Of a stretch of 9,391 nucleotides of DNA, positions 1 to 6,509 are shown in pieces. The translations under genes were made by a program, and so were the position numbers. Origin of the DNA: Belnapia sp. GTDB lineage: Bacteria; Pseudomonadota; Alphaproteobacteria; Acetobacterales; Acetobacteraceae. The DNA lies in NCBI GenBank assembly GCA_028291445.1, contig JAQGIA010000142.1, positions 1 through 9,391 on the forward strand, written 5' to 3'. How positions within the stretch are numbered: position 1 is the stretch's first letter; each line of letters starts with the position of its first letter. The notes under the pieces were generated by a model. It worked only from the letters and a program-made list of their open reading frames with translations. It ran no database searches and was not told the origin of the DNA.

Positions 1-670
1 CACTGACCACGACCGCGGCGCCGCCATCGCTTTCCAGGCTGCAGTCGAGCAGCCGCAAAGGATCGGCGATCATGCGGGAGGCCTGATGATCCTCGATCGT
101 GATGGGCCGGGTCATCCGGGCATTGCCGTTGAGGATCGCATGTTGGCGGGTGGTGACGGCGATTTCGGCGAGTTGCCGGCTGGTGGTGCCGAACAGCTCC
201 ATGTGCCGCCGTGCCATTGGTGCGTAGTATTGCGCCGGGGCGATCGCCCCGACCGGCGCTTCGAACTCTCCCACGGCGCGGAATTGTGGCATCTGCTGCA
301 CCCGGGAACCGATGCGCTGGCTACGGCCAGTGCGGCCGACCGGCAGCAGGACATGGTTGCAGAGGCCACTTGCCACTGCCATGGCAGCGCATTGCAGGGC
401 CGCAACGGACCCGGCACCGCCGAGCGGCGTGCTCGCGGAGAAGCGCAGGTCGGGAATGCCGAGATTGGTGACAAAATCCTCCGCCACCGAGGCACCGCTC
501 GGGATCGGCATGACGATCCCGTCGATATCCTGCGGCCGCAACCCGGCATCGGCAATGGCCTTGAGCGACGCTTCGAGCTGCAGCACCAGCGCGCTGCGGT
601 CTCCGGCGTCGCGGGTATAGTCAGTGTCGCCGACGCCGGTGACGGCGGCCTTCCCAGTAAGGTGAATCAC
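1..670 (-). CDS. Thiolase-like / lipid-transfer (SCPx-type) protein, 3' end outside window
   Basis: The frame is open from a GTG at 670-668 to the left edge, giving 223 residues without a stop. The protein begins with IHLTGKAAVTGVGDTDYTR and continues with DAGLRPQDIDGIV, LGGAGSVAALQ and AVASGLCNHVLL. This is the N-terminal half of the thiolase superfamily, closest in style to SCPx/Ltp-like 'acetyl-CoA acetyltransferases'. These act in the cytoplasm on acyl-CoA, often with a DUF35/OB-fold partner that would lie beyond the edge. The usual nucleophile motif (NxxCxSG) is replaced by TPLGGAGS near residues 81-88, with no cysteine there; Cys94 and Cys104 lie later. Classical thiolytic activity is therefore doubtful. 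The GTG start is chosen because it overlaps the stop of the upstream acyl-CoA synthetase in a GTGA arrangement, as expected for translational coupling, and because the family signature begins right after it. The broad family is clear; the reaction is unknown. Confidence 0.85.
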   Translation of the reverse strand, partial: MIHLTGKAAVTGVGDTDYTRDAGDRSALVLQLEASLKAIADAGLRPQDIDGIVMPIPSGASVAEDFVTNLGIPDLRFSASTPLGGAGSVAALQCAAMAVASGLCNHVLLPVGRTGRSQRIGSRVQQMPQFRAVGEFEAPVGAIAPAQYYAPMARRHMELFGTTSRQLAEIAVTTRQHAILNGNARMTRPITIEDHQASRMIADPLRLLDCSLESDGGAAVVVS

Positions 671-2235
671 GGTTCCATTCCATCCATGGGCAGGCGGCCT
701 TCGGCCAAGCATCGCTCGACTTCGTGGCGCTGGATCTTGCCGGTGGTGCTGCGCGGCAGCGCTTCAAGCGGCACGAAGTGGTAACCCTTCGGCTGCTTGT
801 AACCGGCAAGCGCGGCGCGGCAGGCACGAGCGAGATCATCGGTGGTCAGGTCGTCGGACTTGCGGGCAACGACTGCCACCGGTACCTCGCCCCATCGGGC
901 GTCCGGGCGGCGCACAACGATCGCATCGGCGACCCTGGGATCAGCGAGCAGAACCCGTTCGATCTCAGCCGGATAGATGTTCTCGCCGCCCGACTTGATC
1001 AGGTACTTGACCCGATCGACGAATTCCAACTTGCCATCTGCGCGGCGGCGGAACATGTCGCCCATGTGGAACCAGCCGCCACGGAAATCATGCGCGGTGA
1101 CCTCCGGCGCGTTCCAGTAGCCGCTGAACACGGTCGGACCACGCACCGCCGCTTCCCCAGCGGCACCTTCGGCGACATCCCGGTCCTCGGCATCGACCAG
1201 CCGCAATTCGCAAAAGGCGGTCTGCGTCTTGGCCAGATCGGACGGTACCTCGCCCACCGGGATCAGCCCGGCAGAACAGGGCGCCATGCCCGTTTCAGTC
1301 GACCCGAAGCTGTTGACGTAAGGCGCACCGAGCAGGCTGGTGACCTCGGCGATCTGATGCGCCGGGACCAAGTCCGCCATGGTGCCGCACAGGGTCATGC
1401 CGCGTGGCGTGATACGGCGGCGGCGCATCTCTCCGATCAGCGGCGTGATCATGCCGGGCATCAGACGAAGCCAGCCAAGCCGGTGTTCGGCGACAATGCC
1501 AGCGAGTTGGGCCGGATCGAAGCCATCCAGCAGCATGGCGTGGCCACCATAGAGCAAGGTGCTCAGCGCTTCCTCGATGCCGGCCATATGGTAGAGCGGC
1601 GCCCATACCGCGGAGACCGCCGTACGCGGCAAGCCGAATTCAGCAAGCCGCAGCATGGACCGTGAGACCTCCGTGCGATGGCTGATGACCGCGCCCTTGG
1701 GCAGACCGGTCGTGCCGCTGGTGAAGAGGATGAGCAAAGGGTCGTCTGGCAGCGCCAGATCCGGCGCGGGCACGTCGCTGGCGCGCGACAAGGCCGCCTC
1801 ATAGGCATCGCCGAAGCACAGGATCGGTGCGCCGTGCCGGTCCAGAGCCTCAAGCCGCTCGGCATGCCGCGGCGAGGCGAAGATGGCGCGCGGCGTCACC
1901 AGGTCGAGTCCATGCTGCAGCTCGGCGCCGGCCAGGCGCCAGTTCTGCGCGGCGAGGACCGCGCCGCGCAGGGCCGCGGCGAGCAGCAGCTCGGGATACT
2001 CCCGGCAATTCTCGGCGACCACGGCGATGCGGTCGCCCCGGCCGATCCCGAAACCCGCCAACAGATTGGCAGCGCGGTTCACTCGGGCGCCCAGGGCAGC
2101 GTAGCTCAGGCACCACCCGCCGCCTTCAATAGCCGGCGCGTCGCCACGCAGGCGCAGCGTCTCGCGGAACAATCCGCCGATCGTCCCGCATTGGGCCCGG
2201 GCGACAAATTGCCCGGCCGCAGCGACCATCTCCAT
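667..2235 (-). CDS. AMP-forming acyl-CoA synthetase (class I adenylate-forming enzyme)
   Basis: A 522-residue cytoplasmic enzyme expected to activate a carboxylic acid with ATP to an acyl-adenylate and then the acyl-CoA. All core motifs are visible: the P-loop FTSGTTGLPKG at 171-181, YVNSFGSTETG at 306-316, the WFHMGD aspartate near 393, the hinge region DRVKYLIKSGGENIYPAEIE at 407-426, and the catalytic lysine in PRSTTGK (Lys500). The length is normal for the family and both domains look intact. The motifs resemble CaiC/long-chain and medium-chain ligases, but the acyl pocket cannot be assigned a substrate. The start at 2235 has AAGGG seven bases upstream. A second in-frame ATG two codons later (2229) has GGAAG at six bases and is equally possible. 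The gene lies 13 bp after the TctC gene and overlaps the downstream thiolase-like gene by 4 bp, so it sits inside an operon. Confidence 0.93.
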   Translation of the reverse strand: MEMVAAAGQFVARAQCGTIGGLFRETLRLRGDAPAIEGGGWCLSYAALGARVNRAANLLAGFGIGRGDRIAVVAENCREYPELLLAAALRGAVLAAQNWRLAGAELQHGLDLVTPRAIFASPRHAERLEALDRHGAPILCFGDAYEAALSRASDVPAPDLALPDDPLLILFTSGTTGLPKGAVISHRTEVSRSMLRLAEFGLPRTAVSAVWAPLYHMAGIEEALSTLLYGGHAMLLDGFDPAQLAGIVAEHRLGWLRLMPGMITPLIGEMRRRRITPRGMTLCGTMADLVPAHQIAEVTSLLGAPYVNSFGSTETGMAPCSAGLIPVGEVPSDLAKTQTAFCELRLVDAEDRDVAEGAAGEAAVRGPTVFSGYWNAPEVTAHDFRGGWFHMGDMFRRRADGKLEFVDRVKYLIKSGGENIYPAEIERVLLADPRVADAIVVRRPDARWGEVPVAVVARKSDDLTTDDLARACRAALAGYKQPKGYHFVPLEALPRSTTGKIQRHEVERCLAEGRLPMDGMEP

Positions 2236-2248
2236 CTTCCGACCCTTG

Positions 2249-3217
2249 CTAGTTCATCGGCAGGTTGCGCTCACGGATGATGGCCGCGACACGCTCGCGG
2301 CCACGCACCACGAATTCGGCGAAGTCAGCGGGCGACATCGGCGCCGGGGTCACGTCCGGGCCAACCATGGCGCGGAAGCGGTCGGTGGCGATCAGGGCCG
2401 GTAGCACGCGGGCATAGACTTCGACGACCGGCTGTGGCGCGCCCTTCTGCAGGGTGATGCCGTGGAACCACCGGTATTGCAGGTTCGGCAGGCCCTGTTC
2501 GACGAAGGTCGGCACATCCGCAAGCGCCGGCACCCGTTCCGCCTGGGAAACGCCGAGCACGCGCAGCGTCCCGGCCCGGTGCTGCTCCCGCACCGCCACG
2601 GTCGTGCCGACGAAGGCTGCCAGAGACCCGCCGATAAGGTCGGTCACCGCTTCGGTCTCGCCGCGATAGGGCACCACTTCCAGGCTGATGCCGGTCTCCA
2701 TGGCCACCATCTCGCCAAGGATGCGCGGGGCGCTGGCGACGCCGAATGCGCCGTAGCTGATGCCACGGCGACGGCGCACCTCGGCGACAAATTCGGCCAT
2801 GCTGCGGGCCGGGAAATCATTGTTCACCGCGACGACGAAGGTCCCGGTGTAGAGCGGCGTCAGCAGCAGCATGTCGTCCAGGCTATACGACAGGTTTCGC
2901 TGCAATAGCGGGTTGATCAGCACCGCCGAGTCACCGAACATGCCGAGGGTATAGCCATCTTTCGGCGCCCGCAGCGTTGCTTCCAGCCCGACCTGCCCGC
3001 CGGCGCCGGTACGGTTCTCCACCAGAACCGGTTGGCCGAGCGCCTCGCGCAGCAGCTCGGCCAGGGCCCTGCCGCCGACGTCCGATTGCCCGCCGGGTGT
3101 TGCCGGCACGATTATGCGGATCGGGCGGGTAGGGAAATCCTGGGCCGCGGCAAGCCGGGGCGTCGCCAGCACCGCGGCGGCCAGCAGCCCGCGACGGGAG
3201 GTGGCGAGCGGCGTCAT
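2249..3217 (-). CDS. TctC/Bug-family periplasmic solute-binding protein
   Basis: A 322-residue extracytoplasmic binding protein of the Bug/TctC type, which delivers organic acids to tripartite tricarboxylate transporters. The N-terminus reads TSRRGLLAAAVLATPRLAAAQ, a signal peptide with a twin-arginine-like SRRGLL motif and a likely cleavage after the AAA near residues 20-22. The mature part opens with DFPTRPIRIIVPATPGGQSD, followed by ENRTGAGGQVG, DGYTLGM and VPYRGETEAVTDLIGG, all in typical family order. The ATG at 3217 is preferred over a TTG further upstream (3283). It overlaps the stop of the preceding ligase gene as ATGA, and the signal peptide begins right after it; the TTG would add a Gly-rich stretch lying inside the ligase gene. 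No TctA or TctB genes are in the window, so the protein either serves a distant transporter or has another sensing or uptake role. The ligand is not predictable. Confidence 0.93.
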   Translation of the reverse strand: MTPLATSRRGLLAAAVLATPRLAAAQDFPTRPIRIIVPATPGGQSDVGGRALAELLREALGQPVLVENRTGAGGQVGLEATLRAPKDGYTLGMFGDSAVLINPLLQRNLSYSLDDMLLLTPLYTGTFVVAVNNDFPARSMAEFVAEVRRRRGISYGAFGVASAPRILGEMVAMETGISLEVVPYRGETEAVTDLIGGSLAAFVGTTVAVREQHRAGTLRVLGVSQAERVPALADVPTFVEQGLPNLQYRWFHGITLQKGAPQPVVEVYARVLPALIATDRFRAMVGPDVTPAPMSPADFAEFVVRGRERVAAIIRERNLPMN

Positions 3218-5325
3218 GGCTGCGCCTCCTCCGACCAGACCGCCAAGGCATCCAGCGCCTCCACCTGCTCGCCGCGAACCCAAAGCGGATTGACCTCGAG
3301 CGTGTCGAGCTCCGGGCCAAGCGCCAGTGCGGCGTCACCGATCCGCGCGATAGCCGCCGCGACCGCGGCCAGGTCGGCGGCCGGGATGCCGCGCCGCCCC
3401 TCCAGCAGGGCCGCGCCCCGCAATTCCTCCAGCATGACGCGTGCCTCGGCCGGCGCGACGGGAAGCGGCCGCAGCGCGACATCCTGCAGCACTTCGACCC
3501 AGATGCCGCCGAGGCCGACGGCGATGACCGGCCCCCATTGCGGGTCGCGGGTGACGCCGACGAAGACCTCGAGGCCGCCGCGGCGCATCGGCGCTACCAG
3601 CACGCCATCCACCCGCGCGCCTGCCGGCGCCCCCGCCTGCACCGCATGGAAGGCTTCGGTGACCTCCGCATCGCCCTGCCGGTCGAGCGCCACGCCGCCG
3701 ATCTCGGTCTTGTGGGCGATATCGGCCGAGGCGACCTTCAGCACGACCTTCCCCCCGAAGGATCGCGCCGCCGCCACCGCCGAGGCCGGATCCTGCGCCA
3801 GCGCATGCGGCACCACGCCGACGCCGCATCGCGCAAGCCAGTCCAGCGTCGCCTGTTCCGAGCGGGGCCGCCGCGCCGGCAGTGGCGGCGCCGTCCAGGC
3901 CTCGGCCGGCGCGTAGCCGCGGCGCTGGCGCTCCGACCACCAGAAAGCCTTGCCGAGCGCCGCAAGCCCGCGCTGCAGCCCGCCGGCGATGAAGGGCAGT
4001 TGGAGCTCGGCGATAATGCCGAGGGCCACCGGGGAAACCGGCTTCGCCAGGCAGCTCATCACCAGGGTCGGGATGCGCGCATCGGCCAGGCCCTGCGCCA
4101 TGTGGCGATAGCCGGCCAGGTTCAGCGGATCGGCCTCACGCTCGGTCTCCGGCAGGTCGGTGAAGCAGACGGCGGCGGCGAAGGCCGGCTCGGCCACCAT
4201 GGCCCGCACCGTCGTCTCGAACAGGCTGCGATCGAGCGTCGAGGCGCCGGTGATGTCGAGCGGGTTCTGTGCCGTCGCGTAATCCGGCAGCACCGCCCGC
4301 AGGGCGGCCACGACCGGTGGCGACAGGTCCGGCACGACGATGCCCTGCGCCGTGGCAGTATCCGCGGCGATGCCGCAGATGCCCCCGGAGTTGGAGATGA
4401 GGCCGACGCCACCGGGCCGCAGCACACCGGTGCGCGCCAGCAGGTTGGCGGTGGTGAACAAATCCTCGACCGCGGAGACGCGCACCACGCCATATTGCCG
4501 GCAGACGCCGTCGAAGATGCGGTCATCACCGACCAGCGCGCCGGTATGGGCCTGGGCGGTGCGGGCCGCGACTTCGCTGGCGCCGATCTTGAAGACGACG
4601 ATGGGCTTGCCTGCTTCCAGCGCCCGGCGCGCCGCTTCGGCGAAGCGGGCCGGATGACGGATGGTTTCGAGGAACAGCGCGATGGCGCGGACCCTGGGGT
4701 CGGCGACGAAGTGCAGGGCGAAGTCGGCGAAATCGAGATCCGCCTCGTTGCCGGTGGTGACGAGATGGCTAAGGCCGACACCTTGCTGACGGCCCAGCGC
4801 ATTCAGGTGGTGGCCGACCTGGCCGCTCTGCGAGATCACCGCGACATCGCCAACGAGTTCGGTTCTGCCGCAGGGTGCGGTCCAGGCCGGAACCGCATCG
4901 AGGTAGTTGATGAAACCCAGGCTATTGGGGCCGAGCAACCGCATCCCCTGCGCATGCGCCTGGCTGACCAGGCCCGCCTGCACCGCGGCACCTCCCGCCC
5001 CCGTCTCGGCGAAGCCGGAGGTGAGAATGACCGCGTTCCGCGTGCCCGCTTCGGCGAGGTCGGCCAGGGCATCGGCGACCGCAGACATCGGGACCATGAC
5101 GATGCCGAGGTCCGGCGTGGCATCAAGCGCGGTGCAGCGCGCCGCCGCCGCCTGGCCATGCACCATGCCACCACGCCGATTGACCAGATGGACCGTGCCG
5201 GCGAAGCCCAGCGTGGTCAGGTTCTGGAAGGTCATGCTGGACCAGCGGGAGCGGTCCGTAGCACCGATCAAGGCCACGGACCCTGGCCGCAGCATCGTGG
5301 CCGGGCCGCCGCCCGCGGCCATCAT
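3214..5325 (-). CDS. ADP-forming acid-CoA ligase, fused alpha-beta (acetate-CoA ligase/NDP-forming acyl-CoA synthetase family)
   Basis: A 703-residue cytoplasmic enzyme of the fused NDP-forming acyl-CoA synthetase type, which interconverts an acid, CoA and ATP with acyl-CoA, ADP and phosphate. Domains in order: a CoA-binding Rossmann domain (LRPGSVALIGATDRS, residues 12-26); succinyl-CoA-ligase-like domains (GDVAVISQSGQVG, 159-171, and AQAHTGALVGDD, 257-268); and a C-terminal ATP-grasp domain from about 485 (GGKVVLKVASADIAHKTEIGG). His260 in the AHTGAL motif matches the phosphorylated alpha histidine, and His538 in IAHKTE matches the beta-subunit histidine used in the phosphate relay. LGGIWVEVLQDVALRPLP (605-622) and LEVNPLWV (676-683) complete the ATP-grasp core. 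It therefore looks catalytically intact. The ATG at 5325 has GGGGAA eight bases upstream. An internal ATG at 5295, just before LRPGSV, is an alternative start. This is the first large gene of the minus-strand operon. The acid substrate is unknown. Confidence 0.93.
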   Translation of the reverse strand: MMAAGGGPATMLRPGSVALIGATDRSRWSSMTFQNLTTLGFAGTVHLVNRRGGMVHGQAAAARCTALDATPDLGIVMVPMSAVADALADLAEAGTRNAVILTSGFAETGAGGAAVQAGLVSQAHAQGMRLLGPNSLGFINYLDAVPAWTAPCGRTELVGDVAVISQSGQVGHHLNALGRQQGVGLSHLVTTGNEADLDFADFALHFVADPRVRAIALFLETIRHPARFAEAARRALEAGKPIVVFKIGASEVAARTAQAHTGALVGDDRIFDGVCRQYGVVRVSAVEDLFTTANLLARTGVLRPGGVGLISNSGGICGIAADTATAQGIVVPDLSPPVVAALRAVLPDYATAQNPLDITGASTLDRSLFETTVRAMVAEPAFAAAVCFTDLPETEREADPLNLAGYRHMAQGLADARIPTLVMSCLAKPVSPVALGIIAELQLPFIAGGLQRGLAALGKAFWWSERQRRGYAPAEAWTAPPLPARRPRSEQATLDWLARCGVGVVPHALAQDPASAVAAARSFGGKVVLKVASADIAHKTEIGGVALDRQGDAEVTEAFHAVQAGAPAGARVDGVLVAPMRRGGLEVFVGVTRDPQWGPVIAVGLGGIWVEVLQDVALRPLPVAPAEARVMLEELRGAALLEGRRGIPAADLAAVAAAIARIGDAALALGPELDTLEVNPLWVRGEQVEALDALAVWSEEAQP

Positions 5326-5387
5326 GCCGCCGGTTCCCCGGGCGGCCTTGCGATGGGCTGCGGCCGCGTCTGGCGGTGCCTGGACAT
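5322..5387 (-). CDS. Possible 21-codon leader ORF, coupled to the acid-CoA ligase gene
   Basis: An ATG at 5387-5385 opens a 21-codon frame (MSRHRQTRPQPIARPPGEPAA). Its TGA stop (5324-5322) overlaps the ATG of the ligase gene at 5325 as ATGA. It is preceded by a purine-rich stretch on the minus strand, AAGGGAGTAAAGGGCGA, that could act as a ribosome-binding site. The peptide is rich in Arg and Pro and matches no family I recognise. It lies within the predicted leader of the operon, downstream of the IclR-type operator. The same 4-bp overlap logic is used at two other junctions of this operon, so it may serve translational coupling. In GC-rich DNA a short ORF of this kind can also arise by chance. 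Confidence 0.3.
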   Translation of the reverse strand: MSRHRQTRPQPIARPPGEPAA

Positions 5388-5424
5388 TCGCCCTTTACTC
5401 CCTTGAGGCCGGCAGTTACGCCAC

Positions 5425-5468
5425 TTTTTTCCTTTAAGCGGAAAATTTCTTCCGCAAACAGAAGCATG
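5425..5468. promoter_or_regulatory. Candidate IclR-type operator O1, upstream of the minus-strand operon
   Basis: An AT-rich island in GC-rich DNA with overlapping inverted repeats. TTTTCC (5427-5432) pairs with GGAAAA (5440-5445), and GCGGAA (5438-5443) pairs with TTCCGC (5450-5455) across six bases. The two TTCC half-sites start at 5429 and 5450, 21 bp apart, or about two helical turns. The reverse complement of 6399-6442 matches this 44-bp block at 36 positions. GGAA/TTCC palindromes resemble the known E. coli IclR site (TGGAAATNATTTCCA). The block sits just downstream of, and partly over, the predicted -10 of the operon promoter, so repression by the adjacent IclR protein is the likeliest role. 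Binding is inferred. Confidence 0.65.
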
Positions 5469-5487
5469 GAGACTTGCACAGCGTCAA
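5458..5487 (-). promoter_or_regulatory. Candidate promoter for the minus-strand ligase-tctC-ligase-thiolase operon
   Basis: On the minus strand, TTGACG (5487-5482) is a good -35. A 17-bp spacer ends in CATG and is followed by the weak -10 candidate CTTCTG/TTCTGT (5464-5458). The TG before it could act as an extended -10. Spacing and arrangement are the same as in the element at 6380-6409, including the operator that follows, and this parallel is the main support. Transcription would start inside the operator, leaving a leader of roughly 125 bases before the ligase ATG. Confidence 0.45.
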
Positions 5488-5513
5488 GCTGGGGAGTTGG
5501 CGGTCCTTTCGCG

Positions 5514-6356
5514 TTAGGGCAGCACCCGGGACTTGAGGATCGGCCGCAGCCTCTCCTCGATCTCCGCTGTCGCTGCCTGCACTTGGCGGAGGACCGCATC
5601 CAGGCGCGGTTGCGCGAGCCGGTCGGAAATCGCCGCGAGGCTCAGTGCAGCAATCGGGTCGCCCGCTGGCCCATAGATAGGAAAGCCGATGCCGCTGGTT
5701 CCCGGCACGAGATCCTGCACGAAGGTATGCCTGGCCTGCCGCGAGGCAGCGATCCATTCCCAGACCCGCACCTCGTCCACGCCCCGCGCGCTCCGCCCGG
5801 CCTGTTGTTCCGGCAAGGCGAGCAGCCGCCGGATCTCCGCCTCATCCTTCAGGAAAGCGAGCAAGGCGACGCTGCCGGCGCCGAGCCCGAGCACGCGGCG
5901 GTCCCCCGGCTTCACCACCAGGGCACGGATCGGGTAGGCGCCTTCGATGCGCGAGACGCAGATCGCCATGTCGCCCGAGCGGAGCGTCAGATAGACCGTG
6001 TCCTCCGTCGCTTCGCAAAGCCGCTGCATGACGGGATGCGCGATCTCGGCCAGGCCGAAGCGGTTGGCCGCGGCGAAGGCCCAACCCGCAAGGCGCATGC
6101 CGAGGAAGTAGCGTGTGCCCGCGGCTTCCTGCTCGACATAGCCATGCTCCGACAGCGCCGCGATCAGGCGATGCGCCGTGGTCTGGCTGAAGCCGGTGCT
6201 GCGGACGATGTCGACGAAGCGGAGCCCGGTTTCCCCAGCTGCGGACAATGCATTCAGGATCACGGCTGCGCGACCGAATGATTGCTCCAATCCACGCTCA
6301 CCAGGTGCAAAGCTGCGGTGTCCCGCCGATTGTGGAGCCACCGGATCACCCGCCAT
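5514..6356 (-). CDS. IclR-family transcriptional regulator
   Basis: A 280-residue DNA-binding regulator with the two-domain IclR layout. The N-terminal winged helix-turn-helix covers about residues 25-85: SFGRAAVILNALSAAGETGL, then VDIVRSTGFSQTTAHRLIAAL with the recognition helix near 57-68, then HGYVEQ. The effector-binding domain follows, with GLGAGSVALLAF at 157-168 and the family-typical VPGTSGIGFPIYGP at 217-230. The ATG at 6356 is preferred over one at 6458. The longer version would translate straight through the palindromic operator at 6399-6442 and add a Lys/Phe-rich stretch unlike the family. AGG lies nine bases upstream, a weak ribosome-binding site. The gene stands between two operon arms, each with a matching operator, so it is the likely local regulator of both. 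Whether it represses or activates, and its acid or acyl effector, cannot be told. The operator upstream of its own start makes autoregulation possible. Confidence 0.93.
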   Translation of the reverse strand: MAGDPVAPQSAGHRSFAPGERGLEQSFGRAAVILNALSAAGETGLRFVDIVRSTGFSQTTAHRLIAALSEHGYVEQEAAGTRYFLGMRLAGWAFAAANRFGLAEIAHPVMQRLCEATEDTVYLTLRSGDMAICVSRIEGAYPIRALVVKPGDRRVLGLGAGSVALLAFLKDEAEIRRLLALPEQQAGRSARGVDEVRVWEWIAASRQARHTFVQDLVPGTSGIGFPIYGPAGDPIAALSLAAISDRLAQPRLDAVLRQVQAATAEIEERLRPILKSRVLP

Positions 6357-6379
6357 ATTGGTGGACCTGCGAGGCCACG

Positions 6380-6409
6380 TTGACACGCCAGTGCCCAGCA
6401 TGTTTCTTT
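6380..6409 (+). promoter_or_regulatory. Candidate promoter for the plus-strand tctC-thiolase pair
   Basis: A perfect -35 hexamer TTGACA lies at 6380-6385. After 17 bp ending in CATG comes the weak -10 candidate TTTCTT/TTCTTT (6403-6409), preceded by TG as in an extended -10. The predicted start falls in the operator block, giving a leader of about 95 bases before the ATG at 6510. The same arrangement recurs in inverted orientation at 5458-5487. The -10 is poor, so either an activator is needed or the true -10 has been misjudged. Confidence 0.5.
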
Positions 6410-6442
6410 TGTAGGAAGAAATTTTCCTTCTAAAGGAAAAAA
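6399..6442. promoter_or_regulatory. Candidate IclR-type operator O2, in the divergent iclR-tctC intergenic region
   Basis: A dense palindromic AT-rich block. TTTTCCTT (6422-6429) and AAGGAAAA (6433-6440) are perfect 8-bp arms around CTA. AGGAA (6413-6417) and TTCCT (6424-6428) form an overlapping repeat across six bases. It matches the reverse complement of O1 (5425-5468) at 36 of 44 positions, far above the similarity of the surrounding sequence. It lies between the IclR start (6356) and the plus-strand tctC start (6510), just after the TTGACA promoter, so it could control both divergent directions. Assignment to the IclR protein rests on adjacency and on resemblance to IclR-type GGAA/TTCC sites. 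Confidence 0.68.
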
Positions 6443-6509
6443 ACACCTTGGCAAGCATTGTCTTCCCAATAGCGGACGACGTGACGGCACAGGGTTGGGG
6501 AGGAATGGC

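Noticed and set aside
86..1665. Plus-strand frames at 86-784 and 724-1665
   Set aside because: They are antisense to the thiolase-like and acyl-CoA synthetase genes, whose motifs read clearly on the minus strand.
3538..5406. Long plus-strand open frame of 622 codons opposite the acid-CoA ligase
   Set aside because: It lies antisense to a gene with complete catalytic motifs, has no recognisable domain, and its His/Arg/Gly-rich composition is typical of shadow frames in GC-rich DNA.
5425..6442. The inverted 44-bp blocks as terminal inverted repeats of a mobile element carrying the IclR gene
   Set aside because: Each block sits at the same spacing behind a TTGACR promoter hexamer facing an operon, and no transposase lies between them or target duplication flanks them. 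An operator pair explains this better, though a repeat origin is not fully excluded.
6357..6458. N-terminal extension of the IclR protein to the ATG at 6458
   Set aside because: It would translate the palindromic operator and add a stretch unlike the family; the ATG at 6356 gives a normal IclR length.
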